Positions 10,719 to 21,522 are shown, counted from the first letter of the stretch. The stretch is DNA of 32,354 nucleotides from Apostichopus californicus (GCA_020650975.1 JAIPMN010000593.1:1-32354), one strand, 5' to 3'. Notes: a model not told the origin generated them from the letters alone. Made by a program: numbers and translations.

Positions 10719-11381
10719 AGAAATTGAAAGAATTCTCACAATTATTATTTCTTCATGCGTTTATTTCATAGAAGGAAAGACAGACAATTAAATTTACGAG
10801 ATGTTACTATTGGATTATAGACGGGATAACTAAAAAATGATAATTGCAAGTGGATTTTTACTAAACGTTTATTCCAATTGCGATCAAAATGTGGGAATCG
10901 CACAATCCTGCGGGTAATGTGAATCCGGGCCGGCATAATAGATACTTGGTAAAAACTGTTTAATAGCTAAATTGGATATTTATGTGGTCTAATCCAATAG
11001 AGGTGTAGAGCAAACATAAGCAGCAGCGGCAGTGTGATGTTAGTAGTGATGTTAATTATATGAAGTTATTGAAAAGATAATGAAAGAAACAATTGTTTCT
11101 TATCGAAATCAATTTTGTAAAAGCAAACAGAAATTATTGAGGAAGGCTTTATACTGTACCTTATCTTATACCTATTTGAACATGAAATCATTGTCAGTGG
11201 AGAATATAATTCATCTAGTGTAGCATCCAATATGTAATTTCTTGAAAATAGCAATACACGTGGGTAAACAAATAAAAATTGGGTACCTGGATACGACTCT
11301 TGGGTACCCGGTTCCCGATTTTTGGACCAGTGTAAACACTTATTTCAGAGACATCTGATGAAACTTTGTATATTCACTGAT
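10719..11381. other. No gene recognised
   Basis: A+T-rich sequence holding GGGTACC-type motifs at 11282-11312. From about 11325, AGTGTTTACACTGG on the minus strand loosely resembles AGTGTTTGCACAGG beside the palindrome at 8759. I could not turn this into a convincing element boundary. Confidence 0.5.
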
Positions 11382-11938
11382 TAATATTCATGATACGCAT
11401 ACAAAAAACAACACCGTGATGGTAGGGCACATCTACTCAACATGGGGCATATATCTAACAAGTATCACATTGATTCAACTTGTGGTTGATGATATCATGT
11501 TTGTAAGCTGTTTTGACAATTTCCCATTATGCCCACCCACTCATGAATATAATGAGGTAAAAGTTGTTGTTGCAAAGATCATGAACTTAATATGTAGTTA
11601 CATCACCATACGAAGAATGAACTCAATAAGACATACAGTTGAAGATGTATTGACATTTTAAGAATTTTACGTTAAGTCCCGTCCACTCCTTAATATTCAT
11701 GAGATGGGAACCAAAACAATAGTGCATCTATCTATGACGTATGGCATTGATTCAAATTGTGTTTGTTGAGATATCGTGTTTACACCTGTTCTTGACAATT
11801 TCCCATTAATCCTCACCCACTACTAAACACTAATAAAAGTAAAACTTTTTGTTGTCAAGAGAATGTAACTAAGTAGTTTCATCACCATACCAAGAATAAA
11901 CTAAATCGGACATACGTTTGAAGAGATATTGACTTTCA
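11382..11938. repeat. Old two-copy duplication, 279-309 bp spacing
   Basis: Copy 1 (11382-11660) and copy 2 (11690-11938) share TTAATATTCATGA at their left ends, TTGACAATTTCCCATTA (11513 and 11792) and CATCACCATAC (11601 and 11880). They differ at many positions and by about 30 bp of gaps. The 81-codon frame in copy 1 is not kept in copy 2, which argues against coding. Confidence 0.8.
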
Positions 11939-12607
11939 TTTTAGCATGTTTACAAGCTAGCTGTCACATAGACACAAACACACACCCACGCATACTCACA
12001 CACACCAGCACGATTGCAAAAGTTACTCAGCCTGAACAGCAAGGAAAAAGGTAAATCGACATACTGGTGTAATTATTACCAATGAGCATACCTACCCATC
12101 TCTGCTCAAATAATAAACTTCCCCCTTGGTACCTACTGTACAGTTCCTGACAAAATTGGTAGCATTTAGGCTTAGCACGTGCTCCCAAAATGACACACGT
12201 TTGAAACATCGCCCCTTCCTTCCAAATTACTTTAAAATAAAACTGCACAATTGTTCATCTTGGTTTTTCCTGTTTTTGCATTCAGGACTGTATCAGATCT
12301 GTTCAGTATCCTTTGAGTTTTCTACTACTAATGCTTTTGGTTCTACATCAATTTATCAATCAGGAATAATCAATATAAGAAGGTCTGTTTGGATAAAGAA
12401 AATATCACACTATCATTTCTGGCTGCAAAATATTAAACAATGTCTAGGACATGTCCAAAGCTTATCACGTTGCAAGTACTATGTCAACAATGTAAACACC
12501 TCTGTTTTGGAGAAAATAGTTGGATACATCACCCAAAGTTATTACTGTACCTAATTTGAAAAACTCAGGCTCTGAAAATACTGATGTTGCAGTTACACAG
12601 AAATGCA
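11939..12607. other. No gene recognised; CA-rich tract
   Basis: An ACACA-rich stretch lies at about 11970-12005. A 142-codon plus frame (12126-12554) and an overlapping minus frame are present, but they show no domain and no splice or codon pattern I trust. Confidence 0.5.
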
Positions 12608-12880
12608 GCATCAGCAGTACAGAGAGCTGCATGACACTACACATAGCATTACAGAGAACATCAGCAGTACTTACAGAGAGCTGCATGAGACTACACATAA
12701 CATTACAGAGAACATCAGCAGTACATACAGAGAGCTGCATGAGACTACACATAACATTACAGAGAACATCAGCAGTACATACAGAGAGCTGCATGAGACT
12801 ACACATAGCATTACAGAGAACATCAGCAGTACATACAGAAAGCTGCATGAGACAGCACATAAGATTACACAGAACATCTG
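12608..12880. repeat. 54-bp minisatellite, five copies
   Basis: Units begin CAGCAGTAC at 12612, 12662, 12716, 12770 and 12824. The first is 4 bp short. Because 54 is a multiple of three, frames on both strands stay open and give 18-residue peptide repeats such as STYRELHETTHNITENIS. Frames open in parallel on both strands are best read as a consequence of the period rather than as a protein gene. Confidence 0.93.
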
Positions 12881-13224
12881 AGTGTTCAACAGCTAGTTTC
12901 ATCTATTCATGGCAAGATGAACGTAGTTAGTGTATAATGTTTAATAACAAACATGACACTGGCAGAATGAAAACTGAACAGTGCACACACTGCAACAGCT
13001 AATCACAAGTTCCATTGTTTTCACACATCAGTATTTGGGGATGGCTGATGAGGTGTTACTACTGCAGAGATAACACATGACACAGCATTCTAATAACAGG
13101 TATGATGAGAAGAAGGAAAGTGCCTGAAATACTGAGTCTTCTACACACTTCAGTTGGATCATGCAGTTCCTGCTAACTGGAACCTAGGTGTAGTGCATGC
13201 AGTACTCAGTACACTGGATCTCCT
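12881..13224. other. No gene recognised
   Basis: Spacer between the 54-bp and 37-bp arrays. It holds no open frame of note and no motif I can name. Confidence 0.5.
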
Positions 13225-14125
13225 TTACGACAGGGTAGCCCACTGTAGTGTGGCAACTCCCACATTACTGGGCAACCCTAGGTAGTGTAAAAACTCCCAT
13301 ATTACTAGCTAATTTCCACATAGTGTGGGAAATCTCATACTACAATGTAATCCATGGGGATGATGGTAATGTTGAAACTCCTATGCTACCTATCTATATA
13401 CTGGTGCTGTGGCGAATGAATAAAGGTGGAGGCATTTGAAGCAATGAGGCTAAGCAATCGGGATGTTCGGGGTTCGATCCCTGGCCGGTCATAGTAAGGT
13501 GGGTTTCATCCAAGTGCAATCTAGGGTTTTCCCATCTGAAATGACTCTCTAAGTTGAAAAGATTCCAAATTTGGGTTAAAATGTTCAAGTTGGAACCACC
13601 CTGACATGAAAGTTGTAATCCTTAAGCCCTTGTGGGCTTCTCGCATATCCGTGGTCCCTTAAGTATCATAAAAATAACTGCCTGATTATTATTATTATTA
13701 TTATTGTAATAAAGTAGTGTGAAAACTCTTATACTACTGGGTAACCCAAGGTAATGTGAAAACTCCCATACTACTGGGTAACCCAAGGTAATGTGAAAAC
13801 TCTTATACTAATGGGTAACCCAAGGTAATGTGAAAACTCCCATACTACTGGGTAACCCAAGGTAATGTGAAAACTCCCATACTACTGGGTAACCCATGGT
13901 AGTGTGAAAACTCACATACTACTGGGTAACCCATGTTAGTATGGGAATTCCAATACTACTGGGTAACCCATGGTTGTGTGAAAACTCACGTACTAGTTAC
14001 TGGATAACCCATGGTAGTGTGGGAACTCCCATACTACTGGGTAACCCATGTTAGTATGGGAATTCCCATACTACTGGGTAACCATTGCTGTGTGGGAACT
14101 CCCAAGGCCAAATGGTCATAGCTAC
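13225..14125. repeat. 37-bp minisatellite array, interrupted by a SINE
   Basis: The unit is close to GGTAATGTGAAAACTCCCAT followed by ACTACTGGGTAACCCAA. Degenerate units occupy 13225-13418 and good units run from 13715 to about 14100; the SINE at 13426-13707 separates them. Two units carry a TAGTATGGGAATTCC variant, and the one at 14052-14073 makes a perfect 22-bp palindrome centred on GAATTC. Confidence 0.93.
13426..13707 (+). mobile_element. tRNA-derived SINE with (ATT)n tail
   Basis: A canonical pol III B box, GGTTCGATCCC, lies at 13471-13481, about 46 bases from the inferred 5' end as in a tRNA. The A box is degenerate. A tRNA-unrelated body follows and the element ends in (ATT)n at about 13684-13705. 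AATAAAG occurs just outside both ends (13419-13425 and 13708-13714), which I read as the target-site duplication. The 37-bp array resumes directly after it, so it inserted into an existing array. SINEs of this kind are moved by a partner LINE; the decayed LINE at 8775-10510 has a different 3' end, so it is not an obvious partner. Confidence 0.75.
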
Positions 14126-14313
14126 AATTTGCAATTGGTTTATATACTGCAAGAATATGCAGTATATCTCAAATGTTACAAGATGTTCATAGCAAACTGG
14201 ACAAGCTGTACAAGTACAAGTGTAAATGTATGCAGTTAATTTGCATACAAGAAAAAGTATATACATTCAGAGCTTTCAAAAATGCTTCAGAAAATGTAAA
14301 CACTTATTCCCTG
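14126..14313. other. Spacer between related arrays
   Basis: Starts with a transitional segment (CAAGGCC, then GGTCATAGCTA, 14103-14126) that also occurs in the 100-bp unit. The rest is unremarkable A+T-rich sequence. Confidence 0.5.
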
Positions 14314-15394
14314 TAGTATTGTTTCCATCGCTAAGCACTGGACCTATCCCATAGTACAGGGTATCCCACCATAAAGTGGGCAGTGGGCACTCACAAGGCC
14401 ACAGGGTCATAGCTAGTACTGTTTCCATCAATAAGCACTGGACCTATCCCAAAGTACAGGGTATCCCACTATAGAGTGGGCAGTGGGCACTCACAAGGCC
14501 ACAGGGTCATAGCTAGTACTGTTTCCATCAATAAGCACTGGACCTATCCCATAGTACAGGGTATCCCACCATAGAGTGAGCAGTGGGCACTCACAAGGCC
14601 ACACGGTCATAGCTAGTACTGTTTCCATCAATAAACACTGGACCTATCCCATAGTACAGGGTATCCCACTATAGAGTGGGCAGTGGGCACTCACAAGGCC
14701 ACAGGATCATAGCTAGTACTACTGTTTCCATCAATAAGCACTGGACCTATCCCATAGTACAGGGTATCCCACTATATAGTGGGCAGTGGGCACTCACAAG
14801 GCCACAGGGTCATAGCTAGTGCTGTTTCCATCAATAAGCACTGGACCTATCCCATAGTACAGGGTATCCCACTATAGAGTGGGCAGTGGGCACTCACAAG
14901 GCTACAGGGTCATAGCTAGTACTACTGTTTCCATCAATAAGCACTGGACCTATCCCATAGTACAGGGTATCCCACTATATAGTGGGCAGTGGGCACTCAC
15001 AGGGCCATAGCTAGTACTGTTTCCATCAATAAGCACTGGACCTATCCCATAGTACAGGGTATCCCACCATAGAGTGTGCAGTGGGCACTCACAAGGCCAC
15101 AGGGTCATAGCTAGTACTGTTTCCATCAATAAGCACTGGACCTATCCCATAGTACAGGGTATCCCACTATAGAGTGGGCAGTGGGCACTCATAAGGCCAC
15201 AGGTTATAGCTAGTACTGTTTCCATGAATAAGCACTGGACCTATCCCATAGTACAGGGTATCCCACCATAGAGTGGGCAGTGGGCACTCATAAGGCCACA
15301 GGGTCATAGCTAGTACTGTTTCCATCAATAAGCACTGGACCTATCCCATAGTACAGGGTTTCCCACCATAGAGTGGCCACAGGGTCATAGCTAC
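14314..15394. repeat. 100-bp minisatellite, eleven copies
   Basis: Copies begin TAGTACTGTTTCCAT at 14314, 14414, 14514, 14614, 14714, 14817, 14917, 15012, 15112, 15211 and 15311. Length variation comes from a 3-bp ACT insertion in some units and small deletions in others. The unit contains CCCATAGTACAGGGTATCCC followed by a TAGAGTGGG string, which aligns with the 37-bp unit of the neighbouring array. The minus frame at 15566-15288 only overlaps the array edge. Confidence 0.97.
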
Positions 15395-15600
15395 TGTTGA
15401 TCTGTATTCCTGAGGTAATGAGAAGATACTGGTTTCTAGTACTGTATAATTTACACTGCAAATAAATATCAAACTTCAATGACACTGAAATTACAATTGT
15501 GCAGATAGTGTGTGCCAATGTTCCAAGGGTGGCATTTTCTGTTAGAAATGTATGCGAATATTCCAATAGTTATTTTAAATAATGTTGAGTATATGCCTGA

Positions 15601-16330
15601 GAGGCTTATGGAAAGCCATCTTGCTAATGAGATGTTTTACTCATCCCATCATGTTGAGTCTATAGAGGCTTCTAGAATAACCGTTGTTACTGACATGTTT
15701 ACAGTACTCCTCCCTTAATGTTGCATCAAGTTCAGTGAGGCTTATGGAAAGCCATCTTGCTAATGAGATGTTTTACTCATCCCATCATGTTGAGTCTATA
15801 GAGGCTTCTAGAATAACCGTTGTTACTGACATGTTTACAGTACTCCTCCCTTAATGTTGCATCATGGTCAGTGAGGCTTATGGAAAGGCATCTTGCTAAT
15901 GAGATGTTTACTCATCCCATCATGTTGAGTCTACAGTATAGAGGCTTCTAGAATAACCGTTGTTACTGACATGTTTACAGTACTCCTCCCTTTAATGTTG
16001 CATCAAGTTCAGTGAGGCTTATGGAAAGGCATCTTGCTAATGAGATGTTTACTCATCCCATCATGTTGAGTCTATAGAGGCTTCTAGAATAACCGTTGTT
16101 ACTGACATGTTTACAGTACTCATCCCGTAATGTTGCATCAAGTTCAGTGAGGCTTATGGAAAGGCATCTTGCTAATGTGATGTTTACTCATCCCATCATG
16201 TTGAGTCTGTAGAGGCTTCTAGAATAACTGTTGTTACTGACATGTTTACTGTACTCATCCCGTAATGTTGCATCAAGGTCAGTGAAGCAAAGGCATCTTA
16301 CTGAATAGTTTACTCATCCCATCATGTCCA
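15601..16330. repeat. 136-bp minisatellite, five to six copies
   Basis: Units begin GAGGCTTATGGAAAG at 15601, 15737, 15873, 16014 and 16149, with a degenerate sixth at about 16277. The first two are nearly identical and later ones diverge. Recurrent blocks are ACTCATCCCATCATGTTGAG and GTTGTTACTGACATGTTTAC. Confidence 0.95.
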
Positions 16331-16387
16331 GTCTAGTCCGTGCAACAGAGGCTATTAATATGGCAAATCATCCTGTAAATGAGATGT

Positions 16388-16696
16388 TTAAAAACAAACT
16401 TCCGAAGCAGATTTAATGTTTCTTATTTTAAATGCATTCTGACCAGGTGGGGTTAATAGAGAAAAGCTGTCGCAATCGATAGAAATTTGTTTTCTGTTGC
16501 CCTTATGGTGCGGATGATTTACCGTAAAGTCACTGCGACCACCCATATCAGCATGTTCATTACACCAAATGTAACCTTTATATACTTGTATCATCCACTC
16601 GTAAGTCCTATGTCTAACGGTCATAAACAAAACAGAGAGATTTGATTGGCGGATGATCTGTTGGGAGGTGCTTGCAAATTTTGAGTGAAGTTTGTT
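16388..16696 (+). repeat. Dispersed repeat, copy 3
   Basis: It shares with copy 2 the AACAAACTTCCGAAG block, the TCTGACCAGGTGG block, the TACCGTAAA..TCACTGCGACC block and the AAACAAAACAGAGAGATTTG block, but lacks about 150 bp of the middle. AACAAACTTC at 16393-16402 and its reverse complement at 16687-16696 could be short terminal inverted repeats of a MITE; copy 2 does not keep the right one. It sits within the degenerate tail of the 136-bp repeat family. Confidence 0.8.
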
Positions 16697-16847
16697 AAAA
16701 AATATGGCCAATTTTATTCAGCTCAAAATGTTTAACGACAGATAACTCAATAAAAATAATGATTATTAATATCAAAATTTTATAGAACGGTGTTATTTTC
16801 ACTGAGCTTTTAGGGCAGTAAGCTGGAAAGGTCGAAGTTCAAATTTG

Positions 16848-17300
16848 GCAAACACACTATGAGACTTTAATGAGAAGTTAATTCATCCCAACATGTTGAG
16901 TCAGTGTAAGAGGGGTTATGAATATGGAAATCCAACCTGTTAATAAAGATGTTATGTCATCATGTTGAGCAAACACACTATGAGACTTTAATGAGAAGTT
17001 AATTCATCCCAACATGTTGAGTCAGTGTAAGAGGGGTTATGAATATGGAAATCCAACATGTTAATAAAGATGTTATTTCATCATGTTGAGCCAATGTCAG
17101 TGAAGCTCATGCAAAGACATACTGTTAATAAGATGTTGTATACTAATCCCACCACGTTGCAAAGTCATTGATGCTTATATGGAGAACAATCCTGTTGATG
17201 GGATGTTTACTCATCCCATCTAAATGTTGAATTGATGTCAGTGAGGCTCGTTGAAAACCATTGTGTTCACTGGATACTAATACTCCTCCCATCTTTTGAG
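16848..17300. repeat. 121-bp tandem duplication and degenerate relatives
   Basis: Units starting GCAAACACACTATGAG at 16848 and 16969 are 121 bp apart and nearly identical. Sequence to about 17300 continues as degenerate units with the same TCATCCCA..ATGTTGAGTC and GTCAGTGARGCTC phrases as the 136-bp array, so the whole of 15601-17300 appears to descend from one repeat family. Confidence 0.8.
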
Positions 17301-18226
17301 CCAATTGTCAGTGAAGACTTAGACTACAGTCCGCAGACCATCTACAGTCTACAGACCAGATTACTGACCATGTGATGCTAACCCAAAAGTGGATGACTCA
17401 AAGTCATCAGTGGGTCTTGAGATTTTCCAGATGTGGAACAGTGTCAACAGTTCCTTGAGCATTCCAACAGTTCATAGTCCAAGCTTGATGCTAGTGCAAC
17501 ATGCTTCCAGGTACCAGTCGGTTGGTCATCCAGGTACCCATTCGTTAGGTCTAACTATACTACGGACATTCAGATGCCACATTGCATGAACTTTATCACA
17601 AAATTGTGCTTTCTGAGATTGAAGAATTTTCTAATTTGCAACTGTTGGAGTATATTTGCAAGCAATTCAATATTTCAGTAAAGGGAGGTAGTTTAATATA
17701 TATTTGGCAAGCAAAAAGGTTTTACAAAGATAATATGGGACCCCTATTGAACCGCAATTTTACACTTGCAAGAGGCCTATCCATAAACTTTACAGCATAT
17801 TCTAATTTCTTAGCATATATATATAATACACCATGCACTTTGCAGCTCTTGACTAAAGACTAGCACTCCAAGGATCCCTGGCTATTAATATTAATATTAA
17901 TCGGAAAATATGTTGAAACTACATCCACACCCCTTTTTTGTTAAATGGTCGTTCCTCCTCTGTAATAATGGACCAATCATGTGTTGCTTGATATTTGTAT
18001 TGCATCAAATGTTGACATTACTGAAGAATACATATGATTTTTCATCTTTATTCATTCATTTTACTTTAAATGAAATTGTAGCTGAAAATGTAGAACAATT
18101 AGTGAATTTTACAACTTTCCGGACTAGGGCAGTAAGTAGGGCAGTAAGTAGGGCAGGACTCGGCCACCCAGGCAACCTGTTGCCCGTTCCTATCAAGTGC
18201 TGCTGCTGTAAATGCTTTGCATTCTG
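17301..18226. other. No supported gene; several open frames
   Basis: Three plus frames (17389-17589, 17582-17863 and 17910-18227; 66, 93 and 105 codons) lie in A+T-rich sequence. None shows a motif, a homologous block or splice-site support that I recognise. GGTACC motifs occur at 17510 and 17535, and an ATTAATATTAATATTAAT palindrome near 17885. I cannot exclude a relic of a gene or transposon. Confidence 0.4.
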
Positions 18227-18900
18227 AGCATCAATTCTCAGGGGTGGGTCTGGTGGGTTCCGGATCAGGTTTCCATTTCTCAGGGGTGTGGGTCTGGTGG
18301 GTTCTGGATCAGGTCTCATTTCTCAGGGGTGGGTCTGGTGGGTTCTGGATCAGGTCTCATTTCTTAGGGGTGGGTCTGGTGGGTTCTGGATCAGGTCTCA
18401 TTTCTCAGGGGTGGGTCTGGTGGGTTCTGGATCAGGTTTCCATTTCTCAGGGGTGTGGGTCTGGTGGGTTCTGGATCAGGTCTCATTTCTCAGGGGTGTG
18501 GATCTGGTGGGTTCTGGATCAGGTCTCAATTCTCAGGGGTGTGGGTCTGGTGGGTTCTGGATCAGGTCTCATTTCTCAGGGGAGGGTCTGGTGGGTTCTG
18601 GATCAGGTCTCATTTCTCAGGGGTGGGTATGGTGGGTTCTGGATCAGGTCTCATTTCTCAGGGGTGGGTCTGGTGGGATCTGGATCAGGTCTCATTTCTC
18701 AGGGGTGGGTATGGTGGGTTCTGGATCAGGTCTCATTTCTCAGGGGTGTGGATCTGGTGGGTTCTGAATCAGGTCTCAATTCTCAGGGGTGTGGGTCTGG
18801 TGGGTTCTGGATCAGGTCTCATTTCTCAGGGGTGGGTCTGGTGGGTTCTGGATCAGGTCTCATTTCTCAGGGGTGGGTATGGTGGGTTCTGGATCAAGTT
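18227..18900. repeat. 41-bp minisatellite, about sixteen copies
   Basis: The unit contains GTTCTGGATCAGGTCTCATT then TCTCAGGGGTGGGTCTGGTGG. Spacing is 41 bp, or 43 bp where a GT is added. With a stop-free unit and a period not divisible by three, all three plus frames stay open and cycle through the same 41-residue Gly/Ser/Trp-rich text, giving long frames of 239, 195 and 159 codons. There is no promoter, splice or domain evidence that it is translated. Confidence 0.96.
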
Positions 18901-20691
18901 TTATGGAAGATCCTGCATCCTGGGCCTTGTTTGTGAAGTTTGTGAATCAATGGCAAACAAAATCATTGTTTATGTAAGGTGCACACTACGCTTGCACATT
19001 CCATTACGTTGTCATTGCAATATAGCGTACTGCCAGACATAGAATTGTAGCAATGATACTGTGCTATATGTCTGCAGAAAGTGCAATTTACTTTTATTGT
19101 TAAAATTGACTCTACGGGGAGACATTTTGCAGGTTAAATAAACTTATCCAAGTACAGTATATATTTGACAGGTTTCTCTTTTCAACAAACTGTTGGCTTA
19201 GTGGACAATTTTTATAAATGTCAAACTAATCTAATTTTACCTTTGTCAATTTTCTTGTTACCTTTACAATAGACACTCAATGTAAACTAAACAAGCACAC
19301 ATGCCCACTCACTCATTATGTGACCTTTAACAAGAACGTTGCTGCTTGTTAGATGGTAACAGTCTTCCTAGTTTGTACAGTATAACATTTCTTTGTTAAA
19401 CAAGGATTACACCTTCCACAGAGAGGGAATAAAAGTTAATTCCAACTGTACAGTAGCATTATCAAATTCCTAAGTGGCAAGGCAATTTATTTTTTCCTAG
19501 GAAGGTTTATTACAAAATATGTTGACATTAAAACTGTCTATTGCAAGAGACCTACTTCCAATACCAAAGATAATAAGTAAATAGCCTCTAGTGAACCATC
19601 TGGCTTGTAACCATCAGAACTGCATGTAATGACTTTACATACCACAGGCCTGATTAGCAAGTACAGGGACATTGTAAACTATAGAGGCCTAATTAAGAAC
19701 TATGTAGAACACATCTATCACACTAAACAACATGTTTACACCTAGATAACAGTTATTAAAGTCTTGAACTCTTGATATCAAGTAGAGGCCCACTGTACAG
19801 GAAGTAAAGTTACAGTATGGGCCAAGATACTGTAAAAAAGGAAATCATTAATATAACAAGAGGAGAATCTGGACAGATACAAAACTACAACATTTCCCCA
19901 TAAATAAACATATTTGTGAGAAAATGATATAAAAGGCCAAGCTACATGCAGTGCTCAGTAACTGTTCATAAATCCGTTTGAAATACTCGTACTGACTGTA
20001 CACTGCGAAAAAATAGACCATGGATACGTTTTTGCTCATTAAGTTTGAAAATAAAAAATGAAGATTTTGTGCAATACAACACAATGAAACTGTTAAAGCA
20101 GGCCATAATGGACAGGTTTTCATGTAAGGATGCTGCTAACATTTCACAAAATTATTTATAAACAAGAAAATAAGATGTAAAATTAAGTGCATCTGTGAAC
20201 AATTTTGCATGAAAATCAGCTAGAAAGCTTCTGACAAGGGAGAGTAAGTAAGCAAGTGATGTCACCATTTGTTTATTGTCTCTGCACTAGGACTCTGACC
20301 CAGCGTACAAGCTACATGATCTTTACCTACATAATGTGTTTAATGTGTGCACGTGATCTAATGACAATATAAAGGGGCCCTACAGATCTTGCTAATCAGA
20401 TTCCCCTTGTTATGAAATATACCAGCTCATGGAAGGGGGAGGGTGGCTGGGGGGTTGACAAAGCATGATTGAACCAGAGGCAAGAGAAGATTGGGATGTG
20501 TCTAGTTTGGATAACACTGACAAAGAGAGACCGTGTCTCAATGGGACAGACTAGCAAGTTACCATAGCTTAATTTAGCTTAGGCCAGAGATAGGCAAGTT
20601 TCATAATAGTAGGCTAGACAGATTTAGCAAAGAAAAAACAAATTTCACCAATATGGTAGAATGCTGGTACTCAATTCTAGTCAGAATTTCT
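18901..20691. other. No gene or repeat recognised
   Basis: About 1.8 kb of A+T-rich sequence with stops in all frames and only chance open frames (up to 91 codons on the minus strand at 20123-19848, hydrophobic, no known motif). Confidence 0.55.
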
Positions 20692-20695
20692 TAGC

Positions 20696-21518
20696 CTTAA
20701 AGCAGCATTTTGCGTTGGGTCGCTTTTTTCCACCTTTTTGTCATGTGCATCGATTTTTTTACATGTATCAATCATAAAACAGCAAACTAAGATACCATCC
20801 AAGTTTCACCCAGCCAAGAGCGTTAATTGGCGAGTAATTAACGATTTATGTCGATAACGAGTACAAATGTCTCCGACAAATTTTTCATTTCTCCAAATCC
20901 ACTAGTTTGAATTGCACCAATCAGTGAATAGTATGTTTATTCATGAGCATTTTGCGTTTGGTCGCCGTTTTCTACTTTTTTGACATGTCCATCAAGTTTT
21001 TTACATACATCAAATCACAAAACAGCAAACTAAGATATTAGCCAAGCTTTTCCCTGCCAAACACGTTAATTGGCGAGTATTCCACATACAAAATTAATCG
21101 CATTCAGTTCCCCAAACCCACTCGTTTGAATTCAACCAATCAGAGCCGAGGTTTAGTTATGAGGCGTTGCTAAAAATAGATTCAAGACTTTGCGTTGGTA
21201 CAACCAGGGAGTTGTTATGGAACTCCCTGCTACAACTGCCATATAGACTGTACACAAATCACGCATGGTGTTGTATTACGTATTGGTCAATGACGTTCGT
21301 AGTGTTTAAATATTCATATTATGGGCGAGGTTTATTGGGATCCCAACGGAAAATATCTTGGAGAAAGACAAAGTTGAAAGTTGCAAATTTTTCGACATTT
21401 ATGCCACCATTTGAAGTAAGATTTAAATAGATAAGCTAGTTATGTATGTCGTTATGGCATAGTGGAGTCAGTGAGGTTGAGAAAAATCATAGAAAACGAC
21501 GCAAAATGCTGCTTTAAG
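20696..21518. mobile_element. Non-autonomous TIR element with TTAA termini
   Basis: The left end, CTTAAAGCAGCATTTTGCGT (20696-20715), is repeated exactly as its reverse complement at the right end (21499-21518). If the TTAA (20697-20700 and 21514-21517) is the target duplication, the element is of the TTAA-targeting kind (Kolobok or piggyBac superfamilies). TAGC also flanks both sides (20692-20695 and 21519-21522) and could be the duplication instead. Inside, the left subterminal segment is duplicated in direct orientation about 241 bp later (CATTTTGCGT at 20707 and 20949, GCGTTAATTGGCGAGT-like and ACCAATCAG blocks following each). No transposase is seen. The 87-codon frame at 21167-21430 has no recognisable domain. 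Confidence 0.8.
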
Positions 21519-21522
21519 TAGC

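Noticed and set aside
12465..12930. Overlapping 92-145 codon frames on both strands.
   Set aside because: They are kept open by the 54-bp period. No unique domain lies outside the array.
16393..16696. 10-bp inverted repeat as proof of a MITE in dispersed repeat copy 3.
   Set aside because: The right-hand match is missing from copy 2 and no clear target duplication flanks it, so it is mentioned only as a possibility.
17582..18227. Two consecutive open frames (93 and 105 codons).
   Set aside because: Low-complexity A+T-rich composition, no recognised domain and no convincing splice sites.
18217..18936. 239-codon open frame.
   Set aside because: It consists almost wholly of the 41-bp minisatellite, which is open in all three plus frames. 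No promoter, splice site or domain supports it.
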